From Hydrogenophaga sp. (lineage in GTDB: Bacteria > Pseudomonadota > Gammaproteobacteria > Burkholderiales > Burkholderiaceae_C), in the NCBI RefSeq assembly GCF_019635465.1, contig NZ_JAHBZK010000001.1, positions 62,001 to 126,000 on the forward strand: a stretch of 64,000 bases of DNA, written 5' to 3'. Both the position numbers and the translations under genes were made by a program. Within the stretch, counting starts at the first letter, position 1. Every line of letters begins with the position of its first letter. Shown here in pieces: positions 17,278 through 23,374 of this stretch. The notes under the pieces are model-generated. The model did no database searches. It saw only the letters and a program-made list of their open reading frames with translations, and was not told the DNA's origin.

Positions 17278-17657
17278 CCCACAACAATCAAACCCGCGCG
17301 GTGCAGCTCCCAAGTCTCCGGACCGTCCCCGGCCCTCACTTGGATGCTCACACCAGACTCAAAGCGCAGGTTGAGTTCGTTCTCTGGGAGGTCCGTTGCC
17401 GCAGTTGCGCGCTGGCCTATAAGGCCCACGAGGCGGTCGCAGAAGCCCGAACTTGCTCGTTCAAGCTGTTCGTCTTTCGAGACGACGCTAATGGTCCCAT
17501 AAAGGGAGAGAGTCAGACCGTGAAAGACCAGCTGGATGTAGTCGTGAACGAAGACTACCTGAGTCAAAGCTTCACTTGGTTCGAGTTCAATCATGAGTTC
17601 GTCAAGTTCTGCATCTGGCCGAATACCGACGCTATTGAAAATACAACCGTGTGGCAA
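17271..17657 (-). CDS. Hypothetical protein, up to 128 aa
   Basis: The product is beta-rich and soluble, with segments LVFHGLTLSLYGTISVV and LNLRFESGVSIQVRAGDG typical of small single-domain cassette or immunity-like proteins. No named family is assigned. The ATG at 17657 overlaps the upstream 65-aa gene by 26 bases. A second ATG at 17594 (MIELEPSEALTQ) would avoid the overlap and may be the true start. The stop lies inside a copy of the island palindromic repeat. Confidence 0.55.
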   Translation of the reverse strand: MPHGCIFNSVGIRPDAELDELMIELEPSEALTQVVFVHDYIQLVFHGLTLSLYGTISVVSKDEQLERASSGFCDRLVGLIGQRATAATDLPENELNLRFESGVSIQVRAGDGPETWELHRAGLIVVGR

Positions 17658-17829
17658 CTGCGACGAGGACGAGTGCCCAGAAGTACTTCCAGCGTTTCAC
17701 ATAGCCAAGCGGGAATGAAAAGAGACGACCAAATTTGCCGAGGGGCCTGCCAACTTCTATGTCGCCCACGAGTCCGACAAACACTCCAAAGGCAGCAAGA
17801 AGTACAGCAATAATTTGGTTGGCAGTCAT
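17632..17829 (-). CDS. Small membrane protein, 65 aa
   Basis: Two hydrophobic segments (IIAVLLAAFGVFVGLVG at residues 6-22 and FWALVLVAVATRLYF at the C-terminus) flank a basic loop. The start ATG sits directly at the end of a fold-back element (17833-17903), in the sequence CGTATGAC. This resembles an attC core running straight into the coding region, as in integron cassettes with little or no leader. No family is recognised. Confidence 0.5.
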   Translation of the reverse strand: MTANQIIAVLLAAFGVFVGLVGDIEVGRPLGKFGRLFSFPLGYVKRWKYFWALVLVAVATRLYFQ

Positions 17830-17832
17830 ACG

Positions 17833-17903
17833 CTTGATGTCCGCTTCTGGCCGATGACCGCCATGCTAGCTGAGGTCGAACTAGGCCCTTGACGGACATC
17901 AAG
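17833..17903 (-). other. attC-like fold-back element, degenerate
   Basis: CTTGATGTCCG at 17833-17843 pairs exactly with CGGACATCAAG at 17893-17903. The inner TCTGGCC/GGCCCTT arms pair partly, around a TAGC-containing centre. Length (about 71 bp), position between two minus-strand genes and the adjoining GTATGAC fit a decayed attC, but the far core site is not conserved. Confidence 0.45.
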
Positions 17904-17925
17904 AACTTCAGACTGGTACGGCTGG
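17903..17925. repeat. Relic of an IS3-family terminal repeat
   Basis: These 23 bases match the inner right-end sequence of the IS at 21249-21271 at 22 of 23 positions (GAACTTCAGA, then TGGTACGGCTGG). No other IS sequence is seen next to it. Confidence 0.6.
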
Positions 17926-17948
17926 TGAGCGTCAGCTCTTGCCTGCGG

Positions 17949-18407
17949 CTAGCCATCGACTTGAAGCTGACTTGGCTTGCCGTTCTCAAAGGTGCAGGTG
18001 AACAGGTGGCCACCACGGTCCTTGAGGCATTCGAACGAAAGATCCCAAGGGAGCAGTTCGTTGCCTTCGAGTGGCACTGTCATGCTCGTAAACGCGAAAC
18101 CTTCGCGCCAGTTCGCTGGGAATGGCTCGCGCACCCACTTCTCGTACTCGGGAACAAGGAGCCCGCATGCTCTTTGAAACGCCAGATCTTGGTTCTCTGC
18201 ATACTTCTTGAAGAACTCGGCTTGTACATGGCTCGGTTCTTGTTCGTCCGTTGTCTCGATTGCAACCGTGAATGGCTTGCCATGAACTTCAGTCTCGACC
18301 TCCCAGTACGAGCGATGCTTGGCCGCCATAAGCAGGGCTTCGCCGAACACCGGATGTTCAATTCGACGAGGGGGTTTTCCAAACAGCACCCGAGACAACA
18401 AGCCCAT
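17949..18407 (-). CDS. Cassette gene: hypothetical 152-aa protein
   Basis: The ATG at 18407 lies nine bases after the attC core GTTAGGC, so the gene is the first and only gene of this cassette. The product is soluble, with HPVFGEALLMAAKHRSYWEV, a region AEFFKKYAENQDLAFQRACG, and PAFP..WREGFAFTS-like Trp/Phe-rich beta strands near the end. This architecture recalls small single-domain proteins common in integron cassettes and as putative immunity proteins (DUF6985-like at best). I cannot assign a function. The frame is open back to 18557, but that extension runs through the attC and is not coding. Confidence 0.65.
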   Translation of the reverse strand: MGLLSRVLFGKPPRRIEHPVFGEALLMAAKHRSYWEVETEVHGKPFTVAIETTDEQEPSHVQAEFFKKYAENQDLAFQRACGLLVPEYEKWVREPFPANWREGFAFTSMTVPLEGNELLPWDLSFECLKDRGGHLFTCTFENGKPSQLQVDG

Positions 18408-18415
18408 GCTCTGAC

Positions 18416-18541
18416 GCCTAACGTTTGAGCTGAGGCGAGAGCACCGGAGTGGCGCTTGGCACGCTGGACGGATGATGGACCGGACCGGGAAGCGGGCCAA
18501 GTGCCATGTAGGTGCGAGTCGGCTCCAGCGTAGGGTTAGGC
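18416..18541 (-). other. Integron attC recombination site (full length, 126 bp)
   Basis: On the minus strand the site starts GCCTAACCC (18541 downward) and ends CAAACGTTAGGC (to 18416). The outer cores GCCTAAC and GTTAGGC are exact complements. Inner arms also pair: GGCACTTGGCC against GCGCTTGGC, and CGCTGGAGC against a CTCAGCT-type box. The TAA stop of the upstream cassette gene (18536-18538) lies inside the first core, and the next gene starts nine bases past the second. This is the classic layout of a cassette junction. Confidence 0.9.
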
Positions 18542-19222
18542 CGCATTGGGTTTGCACGGGACCGCGAAGTCCACGTGGTAGTGCTCATCGTGACGAACCC
18601 AAGGCTTGCCCTTCATGAAGGGCAGATTCTCCTTGAGGTAAGCACCGCGCTTCGTGTCAAGCAAGCGGGGAAGATACTGGGAGTCGAAGATCACCAGCGC
18701 CAACTTGGAGCCCAAGGCCTTGGCAGCGACATCGAGTTGATAGAGGTGTTCAGCCAGTGCCTCAAAGTCAATTTTGTATTCGCCGTACTTGGCGTCCTGG
18801 TCGAATTCCACGTCGTACCCCAGCTTGTCCGTGAGGTTTGTGGGCAAAGGAACGGACTGACCTCTGCCATTCCGCACAGGGACAAAGAAGTCAACCGACA
18901 GACCGTTCTGATGGGTTCGGTGAGGTCTGAACCGACCGCCAGAGGGCCAGCCGGTTTCGCCGTACACATAGCGAGTGTTCGGGCTGGCAGTAGCAAGCGC
19001 CCTGTAGCTCACCTCCATGATGGCAGCGACCTTGGAGTGAACGTGAGTACGCCCGGCAGTGGCAGCGAGCGTGCTGTAAGTGGAGAAGTTGGGGCCATCG
19101 AGAGGAAGCTTGACGCTGCCTTCGATGCGCCCGCTACTCACTGTGCCGTAGCACTGACTCTCTGCGGCCGCGGCTTGGAGCGGCAACAGGATTGCAGCGA
19201 AGGCGAGGATGCGGCGGTTCAA
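18536..19222 (-). CDS. Cassette gene: secreted MepA-like murein endopeptidase / LAS-type peptidase
   Basis: The product has 228 residues if the TTG at 19222 is used. That start gives a clean signal peptide (NRRILAFAAILLPLQAAAA) beginning six bases after the attC core GTTAGAC; upstream the frame is open only through the attC. The mature protein has the zinc-peptidase signatures of the LAS/MepA (M74) group: HQNGLSVDFFVPV (HxxxxxxD type) and, near the C-terminus, DEHYHVDFAVP (HYHVDF). MepA cleaves D-Ala-mDAP cross-links in peptidoglycan. A peptidoglycan role in the periplasm is likely; the exact bond is unknown. The stop is inside the next attC. Confidence 0.75.
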   Translation of the reverse strand: MNRRILAFAAILLPLQAAAAESQCYGTVSSGRIEGSVKLPLDGPNFSTYSTLAATAGRTHVHSKVAAIMEVSYRALATASPNTRYVYGETGWPSGGRFRPHRTHQNGLSVDFFVPVRNGRGQSVPLPTNLTDKLGYDVEFDQDAKYGEYKIDFEALAEHLYQLDVAAKALGSKLALVIFDSQYLPRLLDTKRGAYLKENLPFMKGKPWVRHDEHYHVDFAVPCKPNAA

Positions 19223-19227
19223 ATGCG

Positions 19228-19355
19228 GTCTAACGTTTGAGCTGAGGGGTCGGTGCCGGCGGGTCGCCTTGGCCGCATGGCGGATGATAGACAGCGAGCG
19301 CCTCGCGGCCAAGGCGCCCCGCCGGGGACAGTACCTCTCGATCGAAGGGATAGGC
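19228..19355 (-). other. Integron attC recombination site (full length, 128 bp)
   Basis: On the minus strand it begins GCCTATCCC (one mismatch to the RYYYAAC core) and ends CTCAGCTCAAACGTTAGAC, almost the same 3' end as the attC at 18416-18541. The inner arms pair over a long stretch: GGGCGCCTTGGCCGCG with GCGGCCAAGGCGACCC. The central loop again contains TATCATCCG. Size, symmetry and placement between two minus-strand genes support a true attC. Confidence 0.88.
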
Positions 19356-19513
19356 CGCACTCGCGGTGCAAGCACGAGACGACGGGCACAGATAGCATGA
19401 CCAGTTCGTGGCTGATGCCCTGCGGGGGAGAACATCAGTAGACGACGCTGTGGTAGCGCGGACGTTAGCGCAGCGGCTGGACTCGCTTGGCGCCGCAGAG
19501 CCCGCGTTGCCTG

Positions 19514-19771
19514 TCACTTTAGATGCTTGTAGACGAAGGGAGACACGGCGAATGCTGTTGCCGCCATGGCGACTGTCCCAGTATGAGTGAACCACCAGTC
19601 CAAGAAACCGAATCCGAGAAGCGGCATGGTTAGCACGGCGGCAAGCACGAAAAGCGCGAATGCAACCGCATAGCTTGCAAACAGCCACTTGGCGTGCCAC
19701 AGCAGCCACTTGGTTCGTTGAAGCACCGGCGGCAAGCGACCGAGGGACGCGGGGATAGGTGGTGGCGGCAT
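19514..19771 (-). CDS. Cassette gene: two-helix membrane protein, 85 aa
   Basis: The product has hydrophobic segments at about residues 31-52 (YAVAFALFVLAAVLTMPLL) and 62-78, with a Pro-rich N-terminus and a basic end. The ATG at 19771 follows AGGCCGCAC, the same leader seen before the 78-aa gene and next to an attC core. Between its stop and the next attC are 158 bases in which I see only a weak core-like GTTAGCG at 19464-19470. Function is not recognised. Confidence 0.55.
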   Translation of the reverse strand: MPPPPIPASLGRLPPVLQRTKWLLWHAKWLFASYAVAFALFVLAAVLTMPLLGFGFLDWWFTHTGTVAMAATAFAVSPFVYKHLK

Positions 19772-19776
19772 GTGCG

Positions 19777-19801
19777 GCCTGCGAGAGGCATTGGGTTAGC
19801 G
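19777..19801 (-). other. Collapsed attC remnant (about 25 bp)
   Basis: On the minus strand CCGCTAACCC, holding the TAA stop of the 78-aa gene, is followed within 25 bases by GCAGGCCGCAC, the cassette leader of the next gene. The two ends of an attC are present but nearly all of the fold-back is missing, as after an internal deletion. Confidence 0.6.
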
Positions 19802-20032
19802 GCATTCGCATTCGCTGAAGGAGTCATAGAGCGGATTGCGGTCCTTTGACGACGGCGGACCCTTGTAGAGAAGCATTCCGGCCTTGCCTGCAATGGTGCA
19901 CTTCTGTTCGCATTCTTGTGCCTGGGTTGGGCGAAGGCTAACCAAGTAGACCACCAGCAGCGACACCGCCATGAAAGCCGCGAAGCCAATCGTCACAGCA
20001 ACGAGGCGCCGAACATTGATGGACAGTTTCAT
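19796..20032 (-). CDS. Cassette gene: small secreted or anchored Cys-rich protein, 78 aa
   Basis: The product has an N-terminal hydrophobic segment (VAVTIGFAAFMAVSLLVVYL, residues 11-30) that could be a signal anchor, then about 45 residues with five cysteines (CEQKC, CTIAGKAG overlap, and a C-terminal CECR). The ATG at 20032 follows GTTAGGCCGCAC, so the gene sits immediately after an attC core. That core is the one broken by the IS. Function is unknown. The longer frame upstream is inside the IS. Confidence 0.6.
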   Translation of the reverse strand: MKLSINVRRLVAVTIGFAAFMAVSLLVVYLVSLRPTQAQECEQKCTIAGKAGMLLYKGPPSSKDRNPLYDSFSECECR

Positions 20033-20037
20033 GTGCG

Positions 20038-20044
20038 GCCTAAC
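20038..20044 (-). other. attC core half cut off by the IS (with 21284-21310)
   Basis: GCCTAAC here (GTTAGGC on the minus strand) plus CTAACGTTTGACGTGAG-type sequence resuming at 21284 rebuild the same 3' end as the two intact attC sites. TAAC is duplicated on both sides of the IS. Confidence 0.8.
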
Positions 20045-20099
20045 CGACCTGCCCCCTGTAGACGTACCAATGAGCAGCGGAAGTCCGCGGCGAAGGTTA

Positions 20100-20945
20100 A
20101 TCGATGGTGTTGGGGGCCGATGGGAATTGAGCTGCATCGCCATGCCCGGCGATGCAGTTCCGGCGAAGGTGCTGGTGGCATGCGACCCAGGCTGCCGGCC
20201 TGACCTCGCAGTCCGTGCGCCAGCAGCCACGGCCACTCTGGCCCCTGGGTGCAGGGCCTGGAACCAGCACTCGTTCAAGTGCGCTCGTCGCGGAACTTGC
20301 CATTGAAGCTCTCGATGTAGCCACGTTCTGCATGGACCGTGCGATGAGATGGCGGATACCGTGTGCCTGCGCCCGCGCGCCATGAACGCTCGGCTGGTGA
20401 ACCTGGCCCGTTGCTCGGTGCCAACGATCCTGTGGATACCCACGAAACAGCGCAGCGCGGTCCAGCACGCGCGTGACGTACTACCCGAGATGCCGAAGTC
20501 CACCGCGATCTCCACGCTCTCGTGGCTGAAGTCATCCGCCCACCGTGAAAATTAACCGTCGCCCGCCCGCGAGGCTGTGCCGCTCGCGTCCGGCGTGCCC
20601 ACACCTGCTGGACCGTGCGTGCCGTTGCAGCGGCACGCGCTCATTGACGGGCCGCTTGTTTTTCTTGCGTCGGCGCACGGCCGTTGGCTTGCCGGTACAG
20701 GGCGGTACACGCGCTTGTGATTGACGCCAGAAACTGCGGACGCAACAGGTCATGGATGCGCCGATAGCCAAAGCGGCGGCGCACGTGCGCGACCCCACGA
20801 TCTTCTCGCAGATCCAGCGTGGCCTGGTCGGGCTGCGGTGGATGGCGGTAGTTGTCGCGGGAGAGCCCCACAAGACGGCACGCGCGGCGCTCGGACAAAT
20901 GGTGTTCGCTCACCATGCCGCACCGCTCGCGCCGCTCCTGTGGGG
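20100..20945 (-). pseudogene. IS3-family transposase orfB remnant, several frameshifts
   Basis: Fragments in three frames align in order with IS407-type integrase-like transposases: SERRACRLVGLSRDNYRHPP, then VRRRFGYRRIHDLLR, KNKRPVNERVPLQ, EIAVDFGISG and GYIESFNGKFRDE. The last contains the Glu of the DDE triad. No single frame spans more than about a third of the gene, and the C-terminal third is eroded. It must be inactive. Orientation is the same as orfA. Confidence 0.85.
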
Positions 20946-21213
20946 CTAGCGCTTACCCCCCAGAACGCGCCCTCTGAGCGCGTGCATGTCCGTGTGTGCT
21001 CGGCCAGCAGCCGCTTGAGCTGGCGTTCTCCGATTCGAGCTCGCGCAGCGCTGCGCTTCAGAGACCTGCATGCCGCCGAACCTTGGCGCGCCACTCTGTA
21101 GAAGGTGGCATCGCTGAAGCCGCCGTTGCGGCACAGCTCCTGATCGGCATGCCGGCCTCGGCCTGCCGCAGGAACCCGATGATCTGTTCCTCGCTGAATC
21201 TGCTCTTCTTCAT
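20946..21213 (-). pseudogene. IS3-family orfA remnant, frameshifted
   Basis: It starts at the ATG at 21213 after GGAGAATGACGG with MKKSRFSEEQIIGFLRQAEA, the usual N-terminus of IS407-type OrfA. The frame then shifts: FSDATFY appears in a second frame and GGMQVSEAQR in a third, followed by a leucine-zipper-like end. At least two frameshifts separate these blocks, so no functional helix-turn-helix protein is made. Confidence 0.85.
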
Positions 21214-21280
21214 GTCCGTCATTCTCCTGGTGGTTGACGCAATCTCACGAACTTCAGAATGGTACGGCTGGCGGGGCAGG

Positions 21281-21481
21281 TCATAACGTTTGACGTGAGC
21301 CGGCTCTTAGAGCGATAGCTCTTGGACGTCCCCGATGGAAGGCGCCGCACCTTGCACTTGTGACTGTAAACACAGAGCTCACTTTGATTCCTTTTTTGCG
21401 ACCGCTTCCCTTAGGAGGCGAGGGGGCTTCAACGCGTGCTTTGAGCGTTTTGAGAGAGGTCACCTCACGAACCTTGTTCAC
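21281..21481 (-). CDS. Doubtful small basic ORF next to the split attC
   Basis: The ORF is open for 66 codons from a GTG start (VREVTSLKTLKARVEAP, then KGSGRKKG). It reads on into the attC remnant and stops only at the IS boundary. The C-terminal third is therefore attC sequence, and any genuine gene has lost its own end. There is no family match by eye. Confidence 0.25.
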   Translation of the reverse strand: MNKVREVTSLKTLKARVEAPSPPKGSGRKKGIKVSSVFTVTSARCGAFHRGRPRAIALRAGSRQTL

Positions 21482-21519
21482 ACCCGGTTAGCATGACGCA
21501 TTCGGCCAGAGGTGACGTC
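21456..21519. repeat. Island palindromic repeat with fold-back arms
   Basis: GAGGTCACCTC (21456-21466) pairs at 10 of 11 positions with GAGGTGACGTC (21509-21519) around GGTTAGCATGACGC, the same centre as in other island copies. Confidence 0.55.
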
Positions 21520-22056
21520 AATGCGGAGGGAGCATGCGAATCATCGCGCCAGGTTCTAGGCGCGGTTGCGTGCGTGCAGCCGCTGGTCCTTCTGGCTCTC
21601 GATGTTGCCGGTCGTGTTGGGAGGTGGTCCACTAGGCGGGATTGGGAGAGTGGTGGCGTAGTAGTGGGTCAGCTTGACGGTCGTCATCCCAGAGCCATTA
21701 CCCGCCTCTACGCGCTTGAAAAACGGGCGAACTGCTCAACTGTTGGGGGACTGGAGCAATGCTTGGTGCCGCGCCTATCGGGTTCTTCTGGCCTAGAAAC
21801 TTTCGCCCGCTATTCCGCCGGCAACAACTGGCATGGAACCTATGTGAACACCTACGAAGACGGCATTCCCACTCAGTATGCGTGGTCTACTACTTTGAGA
21901 GCTTGGGCGTATTTGCCCTTCACGGCCTTGTGGGCGCTGGCGTTCTACCTAATTTGGCGTAGTTCAGCCTCCGCCACTGATGCCGCTACGGGACCATCAC
22001 TGCCTCAGTTAGCATGGCGCCATCGGCCAGATGCGGACGTTGGAGATAAGACCTGA
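21493..22056 (+). CDS. Doubtful membrane-protein ORF, probably decayed
   Basis: The open frame is 187 codons. Its second half is gene-like: YSAGNNWHGTYVNTYEDGIP followed by a hydrophobic segment AYLPFTALWALAFYLIW. The first half lacks consistent composition, and a second hydrophobic piece lies in another frame. The end runs into a palindromic repeat at 22009-22043. I take it as the remnant of a small membrane protein rather than an intact gene. Confidence 0.3.
   Translation: MTHSARGDVNAEGACESSRQVLGAVACVQPLVLLALDVAGRVGRWSTRRDWESGGVVVGQLDGRHPRAITRLYALEKRANCSTVGGLEQCLVPRLSGSSGLETFARYSAGNNWHGTYVNTYEDGIPTQYAWSTTLRAWAYLPFTALWALAFYLIWRSSASATDAATGPSLPQLAWRHRPDADVGDKT
22009..22043 (-). repeat. Island palindromic repeat copy
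   Basis: TTAGCATGGCGCCATCGGCC, then AGATGCGGACGTTGG, is the minus-orientation form of the repeat. An imperfect partner arm (CTCCGCCACTGATGCCG) lies about 40 bases upstream. Confidence 0.6.
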
Positions 22057-22557
22057 AGACGGCGCTGCCTAGCAAGAAACTTTGCTCTTTCTCCTCCCTG
22101 TCCTGCCGCTAGCATTTCTTGGCGCAAGAGAAACTCTTCTACCAATTATTTTTCCCGGCGACTGGGTGTTTCTAAGAAATGATCGCCAATGCTCCATATC
22201 GTTGATGTCTCAGCACGATGGGAGGAGCGTGCCAGGAGAGACGGGATTAAAAAGCCTCTGGTTCATTACAGAGACAACACCTCCATGATGTTGATCGCTC
22301 GAACCGTATATGGTGGCGCTTTCACTTCTCTATTGGACGGTTGTCCGTGCGAGACGAATCTGACCGAGCCATTCCACGAGAATGCCTGCTTGCTGAAAGT
22401 CTTCTCGCCGCACGCTTATTTACTCGGTCAACGAGCAAGGTGAACTTCAATCGTCGCCTCCCAGTGTGTGAGCCTGCGCGCTGACCGGCTTCCCGTCAGC
22501 CTCGGGGATGGGCGTCGCGCCCCGCTTGTCCTGACTGAAAAAGAACCTTAGCGAACT

Positions 22558-22589
22558 TCCGCTTTGGGCCCTGAGCGGACAGTCAGTGG
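22558..22589 (+). repeat. Island palindromic repeat copy
   Basis: TCCGCTTTGGGCCCTGAGCG followed by GACAGTCAGTGG has a CCGCT..AGCGG stem. It lies just past the end of the ankyrin pseudogene. Confidence 0.6.
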
Positions 22590-22613
22590 CCCTGCAGAAA
22601 AACCGATGACGGG

Positions 22614-23120
22614 CTATCCCATGCGCTGAATCAAGTCAGCGATAGCTACCTGACCGCGTTCCTCCGCAAACGCCTTGGCGTCCGCGCTGCAATGAACCGC
22701 CTGTATGTTGCAGAGTGTCTATGCCTTGCTGCAGGAGGAACTCCACAACAGACGCGCTGCCCACCGAAAACGCTCAAACAACGGATTTTCTGGCTCGCTA
22801 ACGTCGCGCACAGAGCCGCACGCCAAGTGAATCCTGACCGCTCTAAGTGCCCCGCCGAAGTTGCCAACTTCAAGGCGGTGCCCTCTCGAATGTTCCTCCT
22901 CGTTGATTGACATCGAGGCCAGCTCTACGAGGTACTTAGTACGTCAACGTGCCCGTAGTTTGCGGCAACATGAAGCCAGTCATCCCAACGGCGTCATTTG
23001 CTGTATGACTTCCGGATTGGCACTAACGAGGTCCAACGAAGCAGCTTCACGTTCCTGCTTGATTGCATCTCGAACTGCGCACTTGGGTTTTTTGGATGCA
23101 CGTCACCGTGTTTGAGAAGG
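22614..23120 (-). pseudogene. Ankyrin-repeat protein pseudogene, multiple frameshifts
   Basis: Reading the minus strand across frames gives, in order, VRDAIKQEREAASLDLVSAN, then WLHVAANYGHVDV (a typical ankyrin helix pair), VELGLDVNQRGG, LKLATSAGHLE, VEFLLQQGIDT and finally KAFAEERGQVAIADLIQRMG before a TAG at 22614. These are ankyrin consensus pieces, but stops and at least three frame changes separate them, and no start codon is found in the first frame. It is bounded by palindromic repeat copies at both ends. Confidence 0.7.
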
Positions 23121-23151
23121 TCCGCTCCTGGCCGATTGCGGAAGTCTAGCC
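23121..23151 (+). repeat. Island palindromic repeat, right-end copy
   Basis: TCCGCTCCTGGCCGATTGCG followed by GAAGTCTAGCC is the inverted partner of 15469-15492 (23 of 24 identical). Core sequence resumes shortly after, at the terminator of the aldehyde dehydrogenase gene. Confidence 0.75.
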
Positions 23152-23305
23152 ATGGCGTCGATACGAGCAATAGGCCGACGTTGGAAGCCACGTGCTGAAC
23201 GACAGGTACGTGGCACAGATCGCACATTCGAGTCGCCAACCCACGCGACCGCCCCCAGTCTGAAGTCGCCATTCCCCACACCGCTTTCCCCACACGTCAA
23301 AACCA

Positions 23306-23337
23306 AAGGCCCTGGAAGCGCACACCTCCAGGGCCTT
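23306..23337 (-). terminator. Rho-independent terminator of the aldehyde dehydrogenase gene
   Basis: AAGGCCCTGGA pairs with TCCAGGGCCTT around a 10-base loop. On the minus strand it is followed by TTGGTTTTG. It lies 37 bases past the stop at 23375. Confidence 0.8.
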
Positions 23338-23374
23338 CGTCCTCCCCTCCCCCTCACCCCCTCCAGGGCTCTCC

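Larger units (their letters stand above)
20045..21283 (-). mobile_element. Decayed IS3-family (IS407-type) insertion sequence, 1239 bp
   Basis: The ends are imperfect inverted repeats: CGACCTGCCCC...CGTACCA at the left and, read inward from the right, TGACCTGCCCC...CGTACCA. A 4-bp direct repeat, TAAC, flanks the element (20041-20044 and 21284-21287), matching the 4-bp duplications known for the IS407 group. Inside, on the minus strand, are recognisable but frameshifted orfA and orfB pieces. The element lies exactly in an integron attC core, so it post-dates the cassette array. Confidence 0.88.
21284..22613. other. Island stretch with decayed ORFs and repeats
   Basis: This 1.3 kb has no gene I can fully support. 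It holds the 3' half of a split attC (21284-21310), a GTG-started basic ORF on the minus strand, two palindromic repeat copies (21456-21519 and about 21968-22043), and plus-strand open frames at 21493-22056, 22082-22288 and 22189-22443. The hydrophobic pieces LVLLALMLPVVLGGG and LPFTALWALAFYLIW appear in different frames, which suggests one decayed membrane-protein gene. The sequence is AT-richer than the flanks. Confidence 0.5.

Noticed and set aside
19464-19470. Extra attC core (GTTAGCG) downstream of the 85-aa gene
   Set aside because: A single core-like heptamer without a pairing partner at attC distance is not enough.
21440-21481. Possible group II intron 5' end (GTGAACAAGG)
   Set aside because: No domain V hairpin or reverse transcriptase nearby; the GTG reads better as a doubtful ORF start or repeat flank.
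22692-22910. Plus-strand 72-codon ORF
   Set aside because: It is antisense to the ankyrin pseudogene and has no gene-like features.
15353-23374. Integron integrase gene
   Set aside because: I looked for tyrosine-recombinase motifs in all frames of the island and found none; the only recombinase sequence is the decayed IS3 transposase.
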